From: Candidatus Anstonellales archaeon
Lineage (GTDB): Archaea > Micrarchaeota > Micrarchaeia > Anstonellales > CG1-02-47-40
DNA: 64,000 nucleotides
NCBI GenBank assembly: GCA_038869735.1
Contig: JAWCQO010000001.1
Span: 62,001-126,000, forward strand
Direction: 5' to 3'
Numbering within the stretch: position 1 is the stretch's first letter; every line of letters begins with the position of its first letter. Of the stretch, positions 34,872 through 42,412 are shown piece after piece. The position numbers and the translations under genes were made by a program. Below the pieces are notes generated by a model. The model was not told the origin of the DNA. It made no database searches and saw only the letters and a list, made by a program, of their open reading frames with translations.

Positions 34872-35702
34872 ATGCAAGACGATGACTCTTTTCTAGATTA
34901 TGAGGATTATCTGGGAATCATGCAAAAAGCATTTGAAGAAGCTGAGAAAAAAAAGACGCTAGACGATAAAATAAAGAAAGAAAAAAGCCGAAAGGTAGGG
35001 GGTAACAGCGATGTAAGAGTTAAAAGTGGTATTCAGGGATTGGATGAACTCATAGGAGGGGGGTTTAAGAAAAATAGTGTGATTGTGGTTGGTGGCGGAG
35101 TTGGAAATGGAAAAACGACATTTTCAATGCAGTACATCATAAATGGTATGCTTAAATTCAGAGAGCTTGGGCTTTTTATTTCGATTGACGAGGAACGCGA
35201 ACCCATGTATGAGAACATGAAATCCCTGGGGTGGGATTTGGAAAAGCTTGAAAGGGAAAAGAAAATTGTGTTTATAGATTATCCTGCACATGAAGTTGAT
35301 CAGTTTTTTTCTCAGGAGAATACGGTCTTAGGGCTTATAGAAAGCATGAATATTAAAAGAGTGGCAATTGATTCGGCTGCGCCTCTTGCTTTGGTATATG
35401 AAAAGGAAGATGAGAGGCGTACAAATCTTCTTGAGCTTATGGGCAAAATAAGGAAATGGAACTGTACAACTCTAATTACCTGTGAAGATAACGCAGATGC
35501 AAGTCCGAAGGCACCAGCTACTCGATATGGGATTGAATCTGTAGCAGACGGCTTTATATATCTTCATAATATACTTTCAGGAAATGAGAGAAAAAGAGGG
35601 ATTGAAATCATAAAGATGAGAGGGACGCCGCATTCTCAAAGAATTGTTCCAATGTTAATATCAAAGGGCGGAATAACTGTCTTTCCAAAAAAGAGGTTTT
35701 AA
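34872..35702 (+). CDS. KaiC/RadA-superfamily ATPase
   Basis: RecA-fold ATPase of the single-domain KaiC-like type. About 50 residues of charged leader precede GIQGLDELIGGGFKKNSVIV, the KaiC N-cap. Walker A is GGGVGNGKTTFS near residue 80. Walker B-like RVAIDSAAPLALVYEK lies near residue 165. The C-terminus MRGTPHSQRIVPMLISKGG is the usual KaiC end. Archaea have many such proteins with roles in signalling and motility, mostly untested. It is preceded without spacing by a conserved unknown gene and followed by trpS. Confidence 0.88.
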   Translation: MQDDDSFLDYEDYLGIMQKAFEEAEKKKTLDDKIKKEKSRKVGGNSDVRVKSGIQGLDELIGGGFKKNSVIVVGGGVGNGKTTFSMQYIINGMLKFRELGLFISIDEEREPMYENMKSLGWDLEKLEREKKIVFIDYPAHEVDQFFSQENTVLGLIESMNIKRVAIDSAAPLALVYEKEDERRTNLLELMGKIRKWNCTTLITCEDNADASPKAPATRYGIESVADGFIYLHNILSGNERKRGIEIIKMRGTPHSQRIVPMLISKGGITVFPKKRF

Positions 35703-35704
35703 TT

Positions 35705-36784
35705 ATGATGATAGATCCTTGGTCCAATCAACTTGTTGAATATGACAAACTATTTTCTGAATTTGGGTTGGAGAGGATAAGCAATGATATCTTAAAAAGG
35801 ATAAAAAACAAAGGGAGATTTTTTGGACGTGGAATCATTTTTGCCCACAGAGACTTTGAAAAATGGCTCGATGCATGGGAGAGAGGAGAGGAAGTTGCGG
35901 TAGTAAGCGGTATAAAGCCGTCAAATGATTTTCACCTTGGTTCAAAGATGACAGCTGATGAGATGATTTACTTTCAAAAGGAATTTGGGGCTAAAGTATT
36001 TTATGCGATAGCTGACTTGGAAGCGTATGCGGATAACGGAACTTCTTTAGAGAAAGGGCTTGAGTTTGCAATCTCAAACCTTGCGGATATGCTTGCGTTG
36101 GGTCTAGATGAAAGAAAGACTTATGTATGGAGACAAAGCCAAGAAAAAAGAGTAATGAATATGGCTTATGTCTTTGCAAGAAAAGTCACAAATTCTGCGC
36201 TTAGGGCAATATATGGGGAAAGGAACATTGCGCTCTATTTTTCTGCTTTAACTCAAGCAGGAGATATACTTCTTCCTCAGCATAAGGACTTTGGAGGAAG
36301 AAAGCACGTTCTGGTGCCCATAGGGGTAGACCAGGACCCACATATTAGGATGACGCGGGATATAGCTGGCCGAGAAGGGTTGATTCTACCTTCATCCACC
36401 TACCACTTCTTTATGAGAGACCTGAAAGGAGAACAGAAAATGAGCAAAAGAGATCCTGAGGGTATTTTGTTTTTGAACGACTCTCCTGCAATAGCTAGAA
36501 AGAAGATAATGAACACTCTTACAGGAGGAAGAGAGACTGCAGAAGAGCAGAGAAAAAAAGGAGGGATTATTGAAAATTGTGTAATTTATGAGTTGGCAAA
36601 GTTCCACTTCTTGGACGACAAAGAGCTGGATGAGATGAGGAGAAAGTGCCTGAATGGGGAAATCTTGTGTGGTGAAGACAAAGAGTTTATAGCAAATGTT
36701 GTATGTGAATGGTTGGAAAAGCATCAGGAGAGAAAAAAGAGATTTGTTCCAAAAGCTAAAAAAATGTTGGGAGTAGAGGGATAG
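35705..36784 (+). CDS. trpS: Tryptophanyl-tRNA synthetase (archaeal/eukaryal type)
   Basis: Class Ic synthetase. The N-terminal WSNQLVEYDKLFSEFGLERI and FFGRGIIFAHRDFEKW match archaeal/eukaryal TrpRS. The HIGH-like box reads SGIKPSNDFHLGS and the KMSKS box reads KGEQKMSKRDPEG, both departing from the usual archaeal forms (HLGH and KMSAS). VPIGVDQDPHIRMTRDIA and the C-terminal GGIIENCVIYELAKFHF block agree with TrpRS rather than TyrRS. At 359 residues it is near the minimal length. Identification is firm at family level; the altered boxes are worth a check. Confidence 0.88.
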   Translation: MMIDPWSNQLVEYDKLFSEFGLERISNDILKRIKNKGRFFGRGIIFAHRDFEKWLDAWERGEEVAVVSGIKPSNDFHLGSKMTADEMIYFQKEFGAKVFYAIADLEAYADNGTSLEKGLEFAISNLADMLALGLDERKTYVWRQSQEKRVMNMAYVFARKVTNSALRAIYGERNIALYFSALTQAGDILLPQHKDFGGRKHVLVPIGVDQDPHIRMTRDIAGREGLILPSSTYHFFMRDLKGEQKMSKRDPEGILFLNDSPAIARKKIMNTLTGGRETAEEQRKKGGIIENCVIYELAKFHFLDDKELDEMRRKCLNGEILCGEDKEFIANVVCEWLEKHQERKKRFVPKAKKMLGVEG

Positions 36785-36800
36785 GAGTGGATGGTCGTTT

Positions 36801-37712
36801 ATGAGTTATATAAAAATTGACTTTATGAAAATTATAAGGGAAGTTTACGGGTGGTACAAAAATGTTGATGCATGGATTTGGCCTACTGTTTTGTTTTTAG
36901 GGACCATAATAAGTGGGTATAGCATTGAGCTTATCCTTAGACATTTTATTTATAGAGGGGTTGGCGTATTTGGCTCTATTTTAGGATTTTTTGGCATCTT
37001 GGCCGGATTGTTGTTCCAGCTCCTTTTATTGTCTTTTGCTTTAGCAAAAATAACTGAAAGTGCTCTTGCAAAACGCAATTTTGAAAGTAAAAAGGTTGGG
37101 CGGCAATCTGTCTTTGAGTACACTCTTCTAATCCTACTGGTAGCTCTTATCCAAGTGGCGGCATTAGCAGGGGGAATGATTATTCTCTCGCTCTTTTCTT
37201 ATGCTGGGAAGATGGTTTTCTCGTTCTTGTTTTATCTAGATAATGGGGGTATGGGGAGCTTCTCAGAAAAAAACGTTATACCTGTTCTCCTCTGGCTAGT
37301 AGTCCAATTATTGATTTTTATAGTGGTTGTGTTGTTAGAATTTTACATAGTCTGTCGCCTTGCTTTTGCATCTATTATCTTCTGGGTAGAGAAAGGGTGC
37401 GGAGTTATTGATGCAGTCAAGCTTTCAATTAAGCGAACAGAGAAAAATACTATACAGATTGCACTTGGGATAGTGACAATCTCAGGTTCGACTATATTGG
37501 GCGCTTTGATTCTTATTGGTCTTGGCATCGTAGCTGCTTTTTTTGTTCCTTACATTGGGGCAATTTTAACTAATATTTTATTGTTATTGGGAGTTATATT
37601 AGCTCAGAGTGGGAGTATTTTTGGGTCTGTTGAGTTATACGACCAAACGGTAGGGATAAAACACGTAGAAACGTCTTATAGAGAAAAACAAAAAAAGAGA
37701 AAACATCAGTGA
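36801..37712 (+). CDS. Polytopic membrane protein of unknown function
   Basis: A 303-residue protein with about six membrane segments (roughly residues 28-48, 52-80, 108-138, 160-188, 218-245, 248-272). A soluble stretch near residue 195 (WVEKGCGVIDAVKLSIKRTEKN) resembles the cytoplasmic loop of membrane proteins loosely grouped as DUF975- or GlpQ-membrane-domain-like families. I cannot assign it. AGGAG lies upstream of the ATG, 17 bases after trpS. The tail REKQKKRKHQ is strongly basic. It overlaps the converging fusion gene by seven bases. Confidence 0.6.
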   Translation: MSYIKIDFMKIIREVYGWYKNVDAWIWPTVLFLGTIISGYSIELILRHFIYRGVGVFGSILGFFGILAGLLFQLLLLSFALAKITESALAKRNFESKKVGRQSVFEYTLLILLVALIQVAALAGGMIILSLFSYAGKMVFSFLFYLDNGGMGSFSEKNVIPVLLWLVVQLLIFIVVVLLEFYIVCRLAFASIIFWVEKGCGVIDAVKLSIKRTEKNTIQIALGIVTISGSTILGALILIGLGIVAAFFVPYIGAILTNILLLLGVILAQSGSIFGSVELYDQTVGIKHVETSYREKQKKRKHQ

Positions 37713-38677
37713 ATGGCCTTATGGATTCTTGGAACAAAAGCGCAGAGAACAGCTTGTTCTATCATCTGCTCCCGTGTAAGAAGCCCTCCAGAAAGATATG
37801 AAATAGCACCTCCTTTCTTACCTATATTCTGTATTTTTGACATAGTGGAAACTACTGCTCCCAGCTCTGACTTTGTTGATTTTATTTCTTGGACGATTTC
37901 TTGGGGAAGAGCAAACCCCATACTGTTACCGATTGTTAGGTACATCCCATCCCACACAGCACAAAAAAGGATATCATGATAAGATGAACCAAACCTAAAA
38001 AGACCGGACTCAAGTCCTATTCCAAAATCAGCTTTTCCATTCATCTTATTATATGCAGAAACTGCACGGTTTATCGCCCCGCGAATGGTGTGGAGAGAAA
38101 ACGGTTGGGCAGGGACCCGCGAATGAACCGAAAACGCCTTTAAGAGAAAGTTATTTAGAAGGAGCTTTAGGGCTTTTGTAGTGCTTTTTATCTTAGTGGG
38201 ATTGGTGGAACCCAAGGCAACAGTAACTTTCGAAAGTCGATTTCCGTTATTGTCAGTTTTTCCCATATGGATAAACTCTGCTGAAAGCTTTTTGTAATCA
38301 AAGGCAAACTTGAGAGGAACGCAGATTATGCTGAGAGCCGGCAAGCCTCTTTTCTTGCGTATTGAGTTTATCTCTTGTGCTACAGGTTCGGTTTCCTCAC
38401 TTACGATTATTGCATCTATATCTTTTGAGGTCGTACTTATGCCAAATCTGTCAGAAAGTGGAATTATTGAAAAATTTGGGTGAATTGAGGATAAGTATTT
38501 GACGAGTGCCATTTTTCGTTGTGAATATGGCTTCACAGTATAATTTCTGGTGGAATTTGCAAACGTGTCTGTTGTAAGACCAACAACTAATTTTTGGAAG
38601 CCCTTGGCGGCAACAAACAGTTTATGGTGGCCATTATGAATAGTATCAAATGTACCACCCAAGACGGCAGTTTTCAT
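37706..38677 (-). CDS. Fusion: phosphopantetheine adenylyltransferase + YjjX/DUF84 NTP phosphatase
   Basis: Two-domain protein. Residues 1-145 are an archaeal-type phosphopantetheine adenylyltransferase: the active-site GGTFDTIHNGHHKLF begins at residue 8 and SAEFIHMGK closes the domain. This enzyme makes dephospho-CoA. Residues 150-323 match the inosine/xanthosine triphosphatase family YjjX: VALGSTNPTKIKSTTKAL at the start, VPAQPFSLHTIRGAINRA in the middle and ADFGIGLESGL. Such enzymes remove non-canonical purine nucleotides. Joining CoA synthesis to nucleotide house-cleaning in one chain is unusual. Both catalytic cores look intact. An ATG opens the frame at 38677. Confidence 0.85.
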   Translation of the reverse strand: MKTAVLGGTFDTIHNGHHKLFVAAKGFQKLVVGLTTDTFANSTRNYTVKPYSQRKMALVKYLSSIHPNFSIIPLSDRFGISTTSKDIDAIIVSEETEPVAQEINSIRKKRGLPALSIICVPLKFAFDYKKLSAEFIHMGKTDNNGNRLSKVTVALGSTNPTKIKSTTKALKLLLNNFLLKAFSVHSRVPAQPFSLHTIRGAINRAVSAYNKMNGKADFGIGLESGLFRFGSSYHDILFCAVWDGMYLTIGNSMGFALPQEIVQEIKSTKSELGAVVSTMSKIQNIGKKGGAISYLSGGLLTREQMIEQAVLCAFVPRIHKAIH

Positions 38678-38756
38678 AAGGCGAGTTGGTTTTGGAGAAG
38701 GATATATAAATAATTTTGGATGTTAATCACAAAGTTAATCACAAAAAGTGGTTGAT

Positions 38757-38984
38757 ATGAGAAATAACAAAAGACGCGTAGAGATGGATATAAAGAAATT
38801 TTATGAGAGTATAAATGCGGTTGAAAGAAGAGGGATTGAACACGAAGCTGTTATAGCTGCAAAGAAGTATTGTGAGGATGCCAAATACTTTTTGGAAAAA
38901 GGAGATTTATTTACGGCATTTGGGTGCATTTCATACGCCCACGGACTGCTCGATGCTGTAATTAAGTATGGAAAGGAAGAATAA
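38757..38984 (+). CDS. DUF357 protein
   Basis: Small helical archaeal protein of about 75 residues. [20 protein letters not shown] followed by [18 protein letters not shown] is the diagnostic DUF357 pattern. The family's function is unknown; its helical hairpin shape resembles HEPN-like or TPR-like small proteins. I chose the ATG at 38757; an in-frame GTG at 38748 would add three residues. It diverges from the CoaD-YjjX fusion with about 80 bases between them, which contain TATA-like TATATAAATAATT for one or both genes. Confidence 0.85.
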   Translation: MRNNKRRVEMDIKKFYESINAVERRGIEHEAVIAAKKYCEDAKYFLEKGDLFTAFGCISYAHGLLDAVIKYGKEE

Positions 38985-39144
38985 GCATTAAATTTAAAAA
39001 TGATATTACCAAGAAATGTGATTTTTTGTAATTTATCAGGTAGATAGTATGTTTTACTCTAAAGATTAATAGATAATTTTATAAAGAATTTGACAAAAAA
39101 TGTAGAAAATCTCTTTTTAAGTTCTATTTTCAATAGAGAGTGAT

Positions 39145-39948
39145 ATGAATACTTATAAGCTTTCAGCAGGAGCTCTCCTTGCCTCAATAGCGTTTTTGTT
39201 TCAGATTGGAAATGACGTGTTGGGGGTACAAACCGGATTTGGGATGACGGTTGATCTTGTTGGTGTTCCGATATTAGTGGCTTTTTTTATTCTTGGATAT
39301 GAAACCGCATTATATGTGGCTGTTCTTGTTGCTATGTTTATAACTTTCTTTGCTGCCTCTTCTTATATAGGCGCATTTATGAAATTTGCAGCAACGATTC
39401 CATCTATACTTGTGCCAGCAGCATATCTGATCTCAGCGAAAAAGACGCTTGATTTTGGAAAAATGTGTGGATTGGTATGTTTATGTCTTTTGGCACTTGT
39501 TGGATTGGTTGGCCTTGGCACCCACCTAACGGATTTGTCAGGCAAGATTATAGGACATAAGAGTTTGTGGATTGGTCTTATACCGATATTTATTGTAGCA
39601 GTATTTTCATACATCATGCTTCTGATCTGGAGGAGATACGAAAAGGCTGTTGACGTAAATGCTCTTTCAAAAATTCAATATATGCTTTTTGTTCTTATAA
39701 CTGTAGTAATAGTGCGCGGACTTTTGATGATAGTTGCAAACTTCTATTTTGCAGGCCCCATCTTTTTCAAGATGAGCTCAGAAGAATTTATTGCACTGGT
39801 GGAAGGAGTCAACTTTCTTTGGTTGGGAAAGGGTGTGGCGTGGTATTTAGTGATATTTTTCTGGAACGCTATTCAGGCTGCTGTGGAGTTTGTTATAAGC
39901 TGGATGATTGCGTATAAGTTTGGTCTTGTAAAGATGTATTCTGAGTAA
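39145..39948 (+). CDS. ECF transporter substrate-binding (S) component
   Basis: Membrane protein with about six segments that, from position and pattern, is the substrate-specific part of an energy-coupling-factor importer. The start LSAGALLASIAFLFQIGNDV and the polar residues within segments (GVQTGFGMTVDLVGVPILVA, quoted as partial) are typical of S components. Its ATPase and EcfT partners follow directly. Substrate is unknown: riboflavin, biotin, another vitamin or a metal are all possible. I saw no riboswitch in the 160 bases upstream. A TATA-like CTTTTTAAG sits about 28 bases before the ATG, fitting a leaderless transcript. Confidence 0.75.
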   Translation: MNTYKLSAGALLASIAFLFQIGNDVLGVQTGFGMTVDLVGVPILVAFFILGYETALYVAVLVAMFITFFAASSYIGAFMKFAATIPSILVPAAYLISAKKTLDFGKMCGLVCLCLLALVGLVGLGTHLTDLSGKIIGHKSLWIGLIPIFIVAVFSYIMLLIWRRYEKAVDVNALSKIQYMLFVLITVVIVRGLLMIVANFYFAGPIFFKMSSEEFIALVEGVNFLWLGKGVAWYLVIFFWNAIQAAVEFVISWMIAYKFGLVKMYSE

Positions 39949-39957
39949 GGGTTGAAA

Positions 39958-40635
39958 ATGGAAATAATTAGAGTAAGTAGACTATCCTTTGCTTATCCGT
40001 CCACCGACAAGATCCTAAAGGGAGTAAATTTGAGAGTGAAGGAGGGAGAGCTAGTTGGATTAATCGGAGAGGTTGGAAGCGGAAAAACAACGCTCTTAAG
40101 TTGTATAAATGGTGTTATACCGAAGCTTGTAAAGGGAAAAATTGAAGGCGAAGTGGAAGTTCTGGGGAAGGATCCAATAAAAGAGGGTGCAAGAAAGATG
40201 AGTTCTCTAATCTCGACTGTTTTACAATCCCCCGATGACCAGTTATTTTTGACAAGTGTCTATGACGAAGTTGCGTTTTCGTTGAGAAATCGCGGTATTG
40301 ATGAAGAGGAAACGAGAAGAAGAGTAGATGAAGCACTTTCTAGGGTTGGAATAATAGAACTGAAAGAAAAAAATCCTATAGAGCTTTCGCTTGGACAGAA
40401 GCAAAAGGTTATTCTTGCTTGTGCTCTTGCTATGAAAAATAAGATTATGGTTTTGGATGAGCCATGCTCATGCCTTGGAAGAAAAGGAAAGGAAAGAACG
40501 TTCAAAATCCTTAGGGAAGAATGCGAAGAAGGGAGGACCGCAATTGTTGCGGAGCATGACATAAAAATTCTTGAAAAGAATGCGGATAGGATATTTCTCC
40601 TACATAATGGAAGGATAAAAGTTCTGAGAGGATGA
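39958..40635 (+). CDS. ecfA: ECF transporter ATP-binding subunit
   Basis: ABC ATPase that powers the ECF importer. Walker A GEVGSGKTTLLS lies near residue 40, the Q-loop in TVLQSPDDQLFL, the signature in ELSLGQKQKVILA, Walker B in KIMVLDEPCSCLG and the H-loop in AIVAEHD. QSPDDQLF after the Q-loop is typical of cobalt/ECF-type ATPases. Only one ATPase gene is present, so the motor is probably a homodimer rather than EcfA/EcfA'. ATG at 39958 is 10 bases after the S-component stop. Confidence 0.93.
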   Translation: MEIIRVSRLSFAYPSTDKILKGVNLRVKEGELVGLIGEVGSGKTTLLSCINGVIPKLVKGKIEGEVEVLGKDPIKEGARKMSSLISTVLQSPDDQLFLTSVYDEVAFSLRNRGIDEEETRRRVDEALSRVGIIELKEKNPIELSLGQKQKVILACALAMKNKIMVLDEPCSCLGRKGKERTFKILREECEEGRTAIVAEHDIKILEKNADRIFLLHNGRIKVLRG

Positions 40636-40639
40636 CTTT

Positions 40640-41257
40640 ATGTTAATACATTACGTTGAGGGGGCCTCTATTGTGCATTCTTTGGCTCCAGAGTTGAAAA
40701 TGTCTTTTTTGTTGTTGTTTCTTTTTCTTGCGCTTATAATCCCTCTTGAGTATTCCTGGATTCTTCTCTTAGTACTGTTTGGAAGCTATTATTTGGCGAA
40801 TATATCCTTAATTGATGTTTGCAAAAAAAATTGGTTGATATTGGCAGTTGGATTAATTCCGCTATTGGGTAGGGCGCTTTTTCAAAGAGGAGAGTTAGAG
40901 TTATTTATGGGGGTTAACATTCCTCTTGGGCTTTATCTTGGAATTATGAATTTTATGTATGTTGTATTCATTAGTTTTTTTTCACTTTTGTTTGTGTATA
41001 CCACCAAACCCCATCAATTGCAGAAAGCATTATTGTTTCTTCGAGTGCCAAAGAAGATTGTGTTGATGTTCATAATAGCACTTCATTATATCCCGTATTT
41101 TCAAAGGAGAATTGAGCGAATAAGGATTGCCCATGAGATTAGGGGGGGCAAGGATGTGTTTTCTCTTCTTATTCCACTCATTTCGAATGTATTTTTGGAA
41201 GCGAGAAAGCTGAGCATAGCACTGGAAATAAGAGGATTTGAAAGCGAGAGTGACTAG
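40640..41257 (+). CDS. ecfT: ECF transporter transmembrane coupling subunit EcfT
   Basis: Coupling protein that links the S component to the ATPase. About five membrane segments are followed by the two coupling helices with Ala-Arg-Gly-type motifs: RIRIAHEIRGG near residue 170 and SIALEIRGFE near the end, which contact the ATPase grooves. Together with the previous two genes this forms a complete single-operon ECF importer. It overlaps the converging Hjc gene by four bases. Confidence 0.93.
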   Translation: MLIHYVEGASIVHSLAPELKMSFLLLFLFLALIIPLEYSWILLLVLFGSYYLANISLIDVCKKNWLILAVGLIPLLGRALFQRGELELFMGVNIPLGLYLGIMNFMYVVFISFFSLLFVYTTKPHQLQKALLFLRVPKKIVLMFIIALHYIPYFQRRIERIRIAHEIRGGKDVFSLLIPLISNVFLEARKLSIALEIRGFESESD

Positions 41258-41637
41258 ACCAGTTCTTCTTTTCTTTTTCCAAGTCTCTCTGCCTCTGCAA
41301 AAGAGATGGAATACGAATCCTTGTTTTCGCGAAAATAGCTGGGAAAGAGAAAAAACCATCCTGCCCGTGACACTCGCCAAGCAATATAGGTAGTTATACC
41401 CGTGTTCTCTTCCCAACTTTTTAGGAGGAGAAACTGCTTGCGCTGGATGTGGAGGTATTTTCCTTCATGAGCTTTGCATTCTATAGCGTATTGTTTGCCT
41501 GCTTTGAATGCGAGGAGGTCGGGTGAGAGTGAATTAGCACCGCTTCCTGCGGCTCGAATTACCGAAAAGCCTTTTTGAGAAAAATAGTTAATTAGTTCTC
41601 GTTCAGAGCGTGAACCTTTGCGCGAAGACGGTGTCAT
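41254..41637 (-). CDS. hjc: Holliday junction resolvase Hjc
   Basis: Archaeal resolvase that cleaves four-way DNA junctions symmetrically. The catalytic residues are all visible: Glu12 in GSRSERELINYF, Asp40 in SLSPDLLAF, and Glu53 and Lys55 in YAIECKAHEG. GSGANS before the aspartate is the usual loop. At 127 residues the length is standard. It is a dimeric PD-(D/E)XK nuclease and works with homologous recombination; no RadA gene is in the window. Confidence 0.95.
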   Translation of the reverse strand: MTPSSRKGSRSERELINYFSQKGFSVIRAAGSGANSLSPDLLAFKAGKQYAIECKAHEGKYLHIQRKQFLLLKSWEENTGITTYIAWRVSRAGWFFLFPSYFRENKDSYSISFAEAERLGKRKEELV

Positions 41638-41723
41638 AATGACTCAAAACGCCTTGAGTATATAAGCTTTTGTTATACCAATTGGGGAAGAACTAAGCAT
41701 TTAAAAGCTTTGATTTGGATATA

Positions 41724-42236
41724 ATGAATATGAGGGATGTACTAAAAGTAGGAGAATGTATGACCGTCGGAGTGATTACACTACCCGGGAATAAAACCGC
41801 CTTTGACGCAGCAAAGCTACTTAAAAAAACACAGGTAGGGTCGATAATTGTAACGAAGGATAAGAAAGCGGACGGTATTGTAACTGAAAGAGATATAATA
41901 TATAAGGTGGTTTCTGCGGGGTTAGATCCAAAAAAAACACTATTAAAAAAAATTATGACCTGCCCTCTAAAAGTTATAGACACTGAAAAATCTATTGAGG
42001 ATGCCGCACTTGCAATGAAAAGATATAAGATAAAACGATTGCCGGTTATTGACAAAAAAAAGCGGCTGGTAGGCATAATAACTGAGGGGGATCTTCTGCG
42101 TGTTTATCCAGGAATGACTACGATCTTAGTGGAAAAGGCACGTATGGGGGAAATTGAGCCTCAGGAAAGAATAAGAAAATGGGTTAGTAAGGATATATAC
42201 TCCGATTATGAATATAAAGAAGAAAGAGACGTATAA
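41724..42236 (+). CDS. CBS-domain pair protein
   Basis: Stand-alone tandem CBS (Bateman) module of about 165 residues, likely to bind an adenine nucleotide and act as a regulator. CBS1 runs from KVGECMTVGVITLPG to GIVTERDIIYKVV, and CBS2 from IMTCPLKVIDTEKSIEDAAL to LVGIITEGDLLRVYPG. A C-terminal helix of about 35 residues follows. The start may be ATG 41724 or 41730. No fused effector domain is present, and the target is unknown. It is followed by a structured intergenic element and dnaG. Confidence 0.88.
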   Translation: MNMRDVLKVGECMTVGVITLPGNKTAFDAAKLLKKTQVGSIIVTKDKKADGIVTERDIIYKVVSAGLDPKKTLLKKIMTCPLKVIDTEKSIEDAALAMKRYKIKRLPVIDKKKRLVGIITEGDLLRVYPGMTTILVEKARMGEIEPQERIRKWVSKDIYSDYEYKEERDV

Positions 42237-42269
42237 TATTATTAATCTGTGAAAAGAGTAAAGAGATAT

Positions 42270-42332
42270 GCTGTGCAAGGATGGCAGGCAGAACCTTTGT
42301 GTGTGATGAAGCCTTCGTCAACATTGCACAGC
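42270..42332 (+). ncRNA. Candidate structured RNA or leader upstream of dnaG
   Basis: A perfect 9-bp stem, GCTGTGCAA (42270-42278) with TTGCACAGC (42324-42332), encloses 45 bases. Inside, TGATGAA and TTCGTCA pair (one G-T) to form a second hairpin, and AGG/CCT may form a third. The element is followed by TTTCTT, then AT-rich DNA that could be the dnaG promoter, so it may be a separate small RNA. It contains a C-box-like TGATGA but no D box, and no ACA after the stem, so I cannot call it a C/D or H/ACA guide. The folding is seen; the function is not. Confidence 0.4.
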
Positions 42333-42412
42333 TTTCTTCCTAAAAATAAATGTGCATTCTCCTCCTTTTTGTTTTAGTGCATCTCTCTTTTCAGAATGAA
42401 GAGGTGAACAAA

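Noticed and set aside
42304-42309. TGATGA as C box of a C/D guide RNA
   Set aside because: No CTGA D box lies at a fitting distance and the element folds as a long stem rather than a C/D kink-turn.
42350-42412. Hydrophobic N-terminal extension of DnaG
   Set aside because: The family begins at GKTY; a GTG with GAGGTGA at 42413 explains that start, and the extension looks like untranslated AT-rich DNA.
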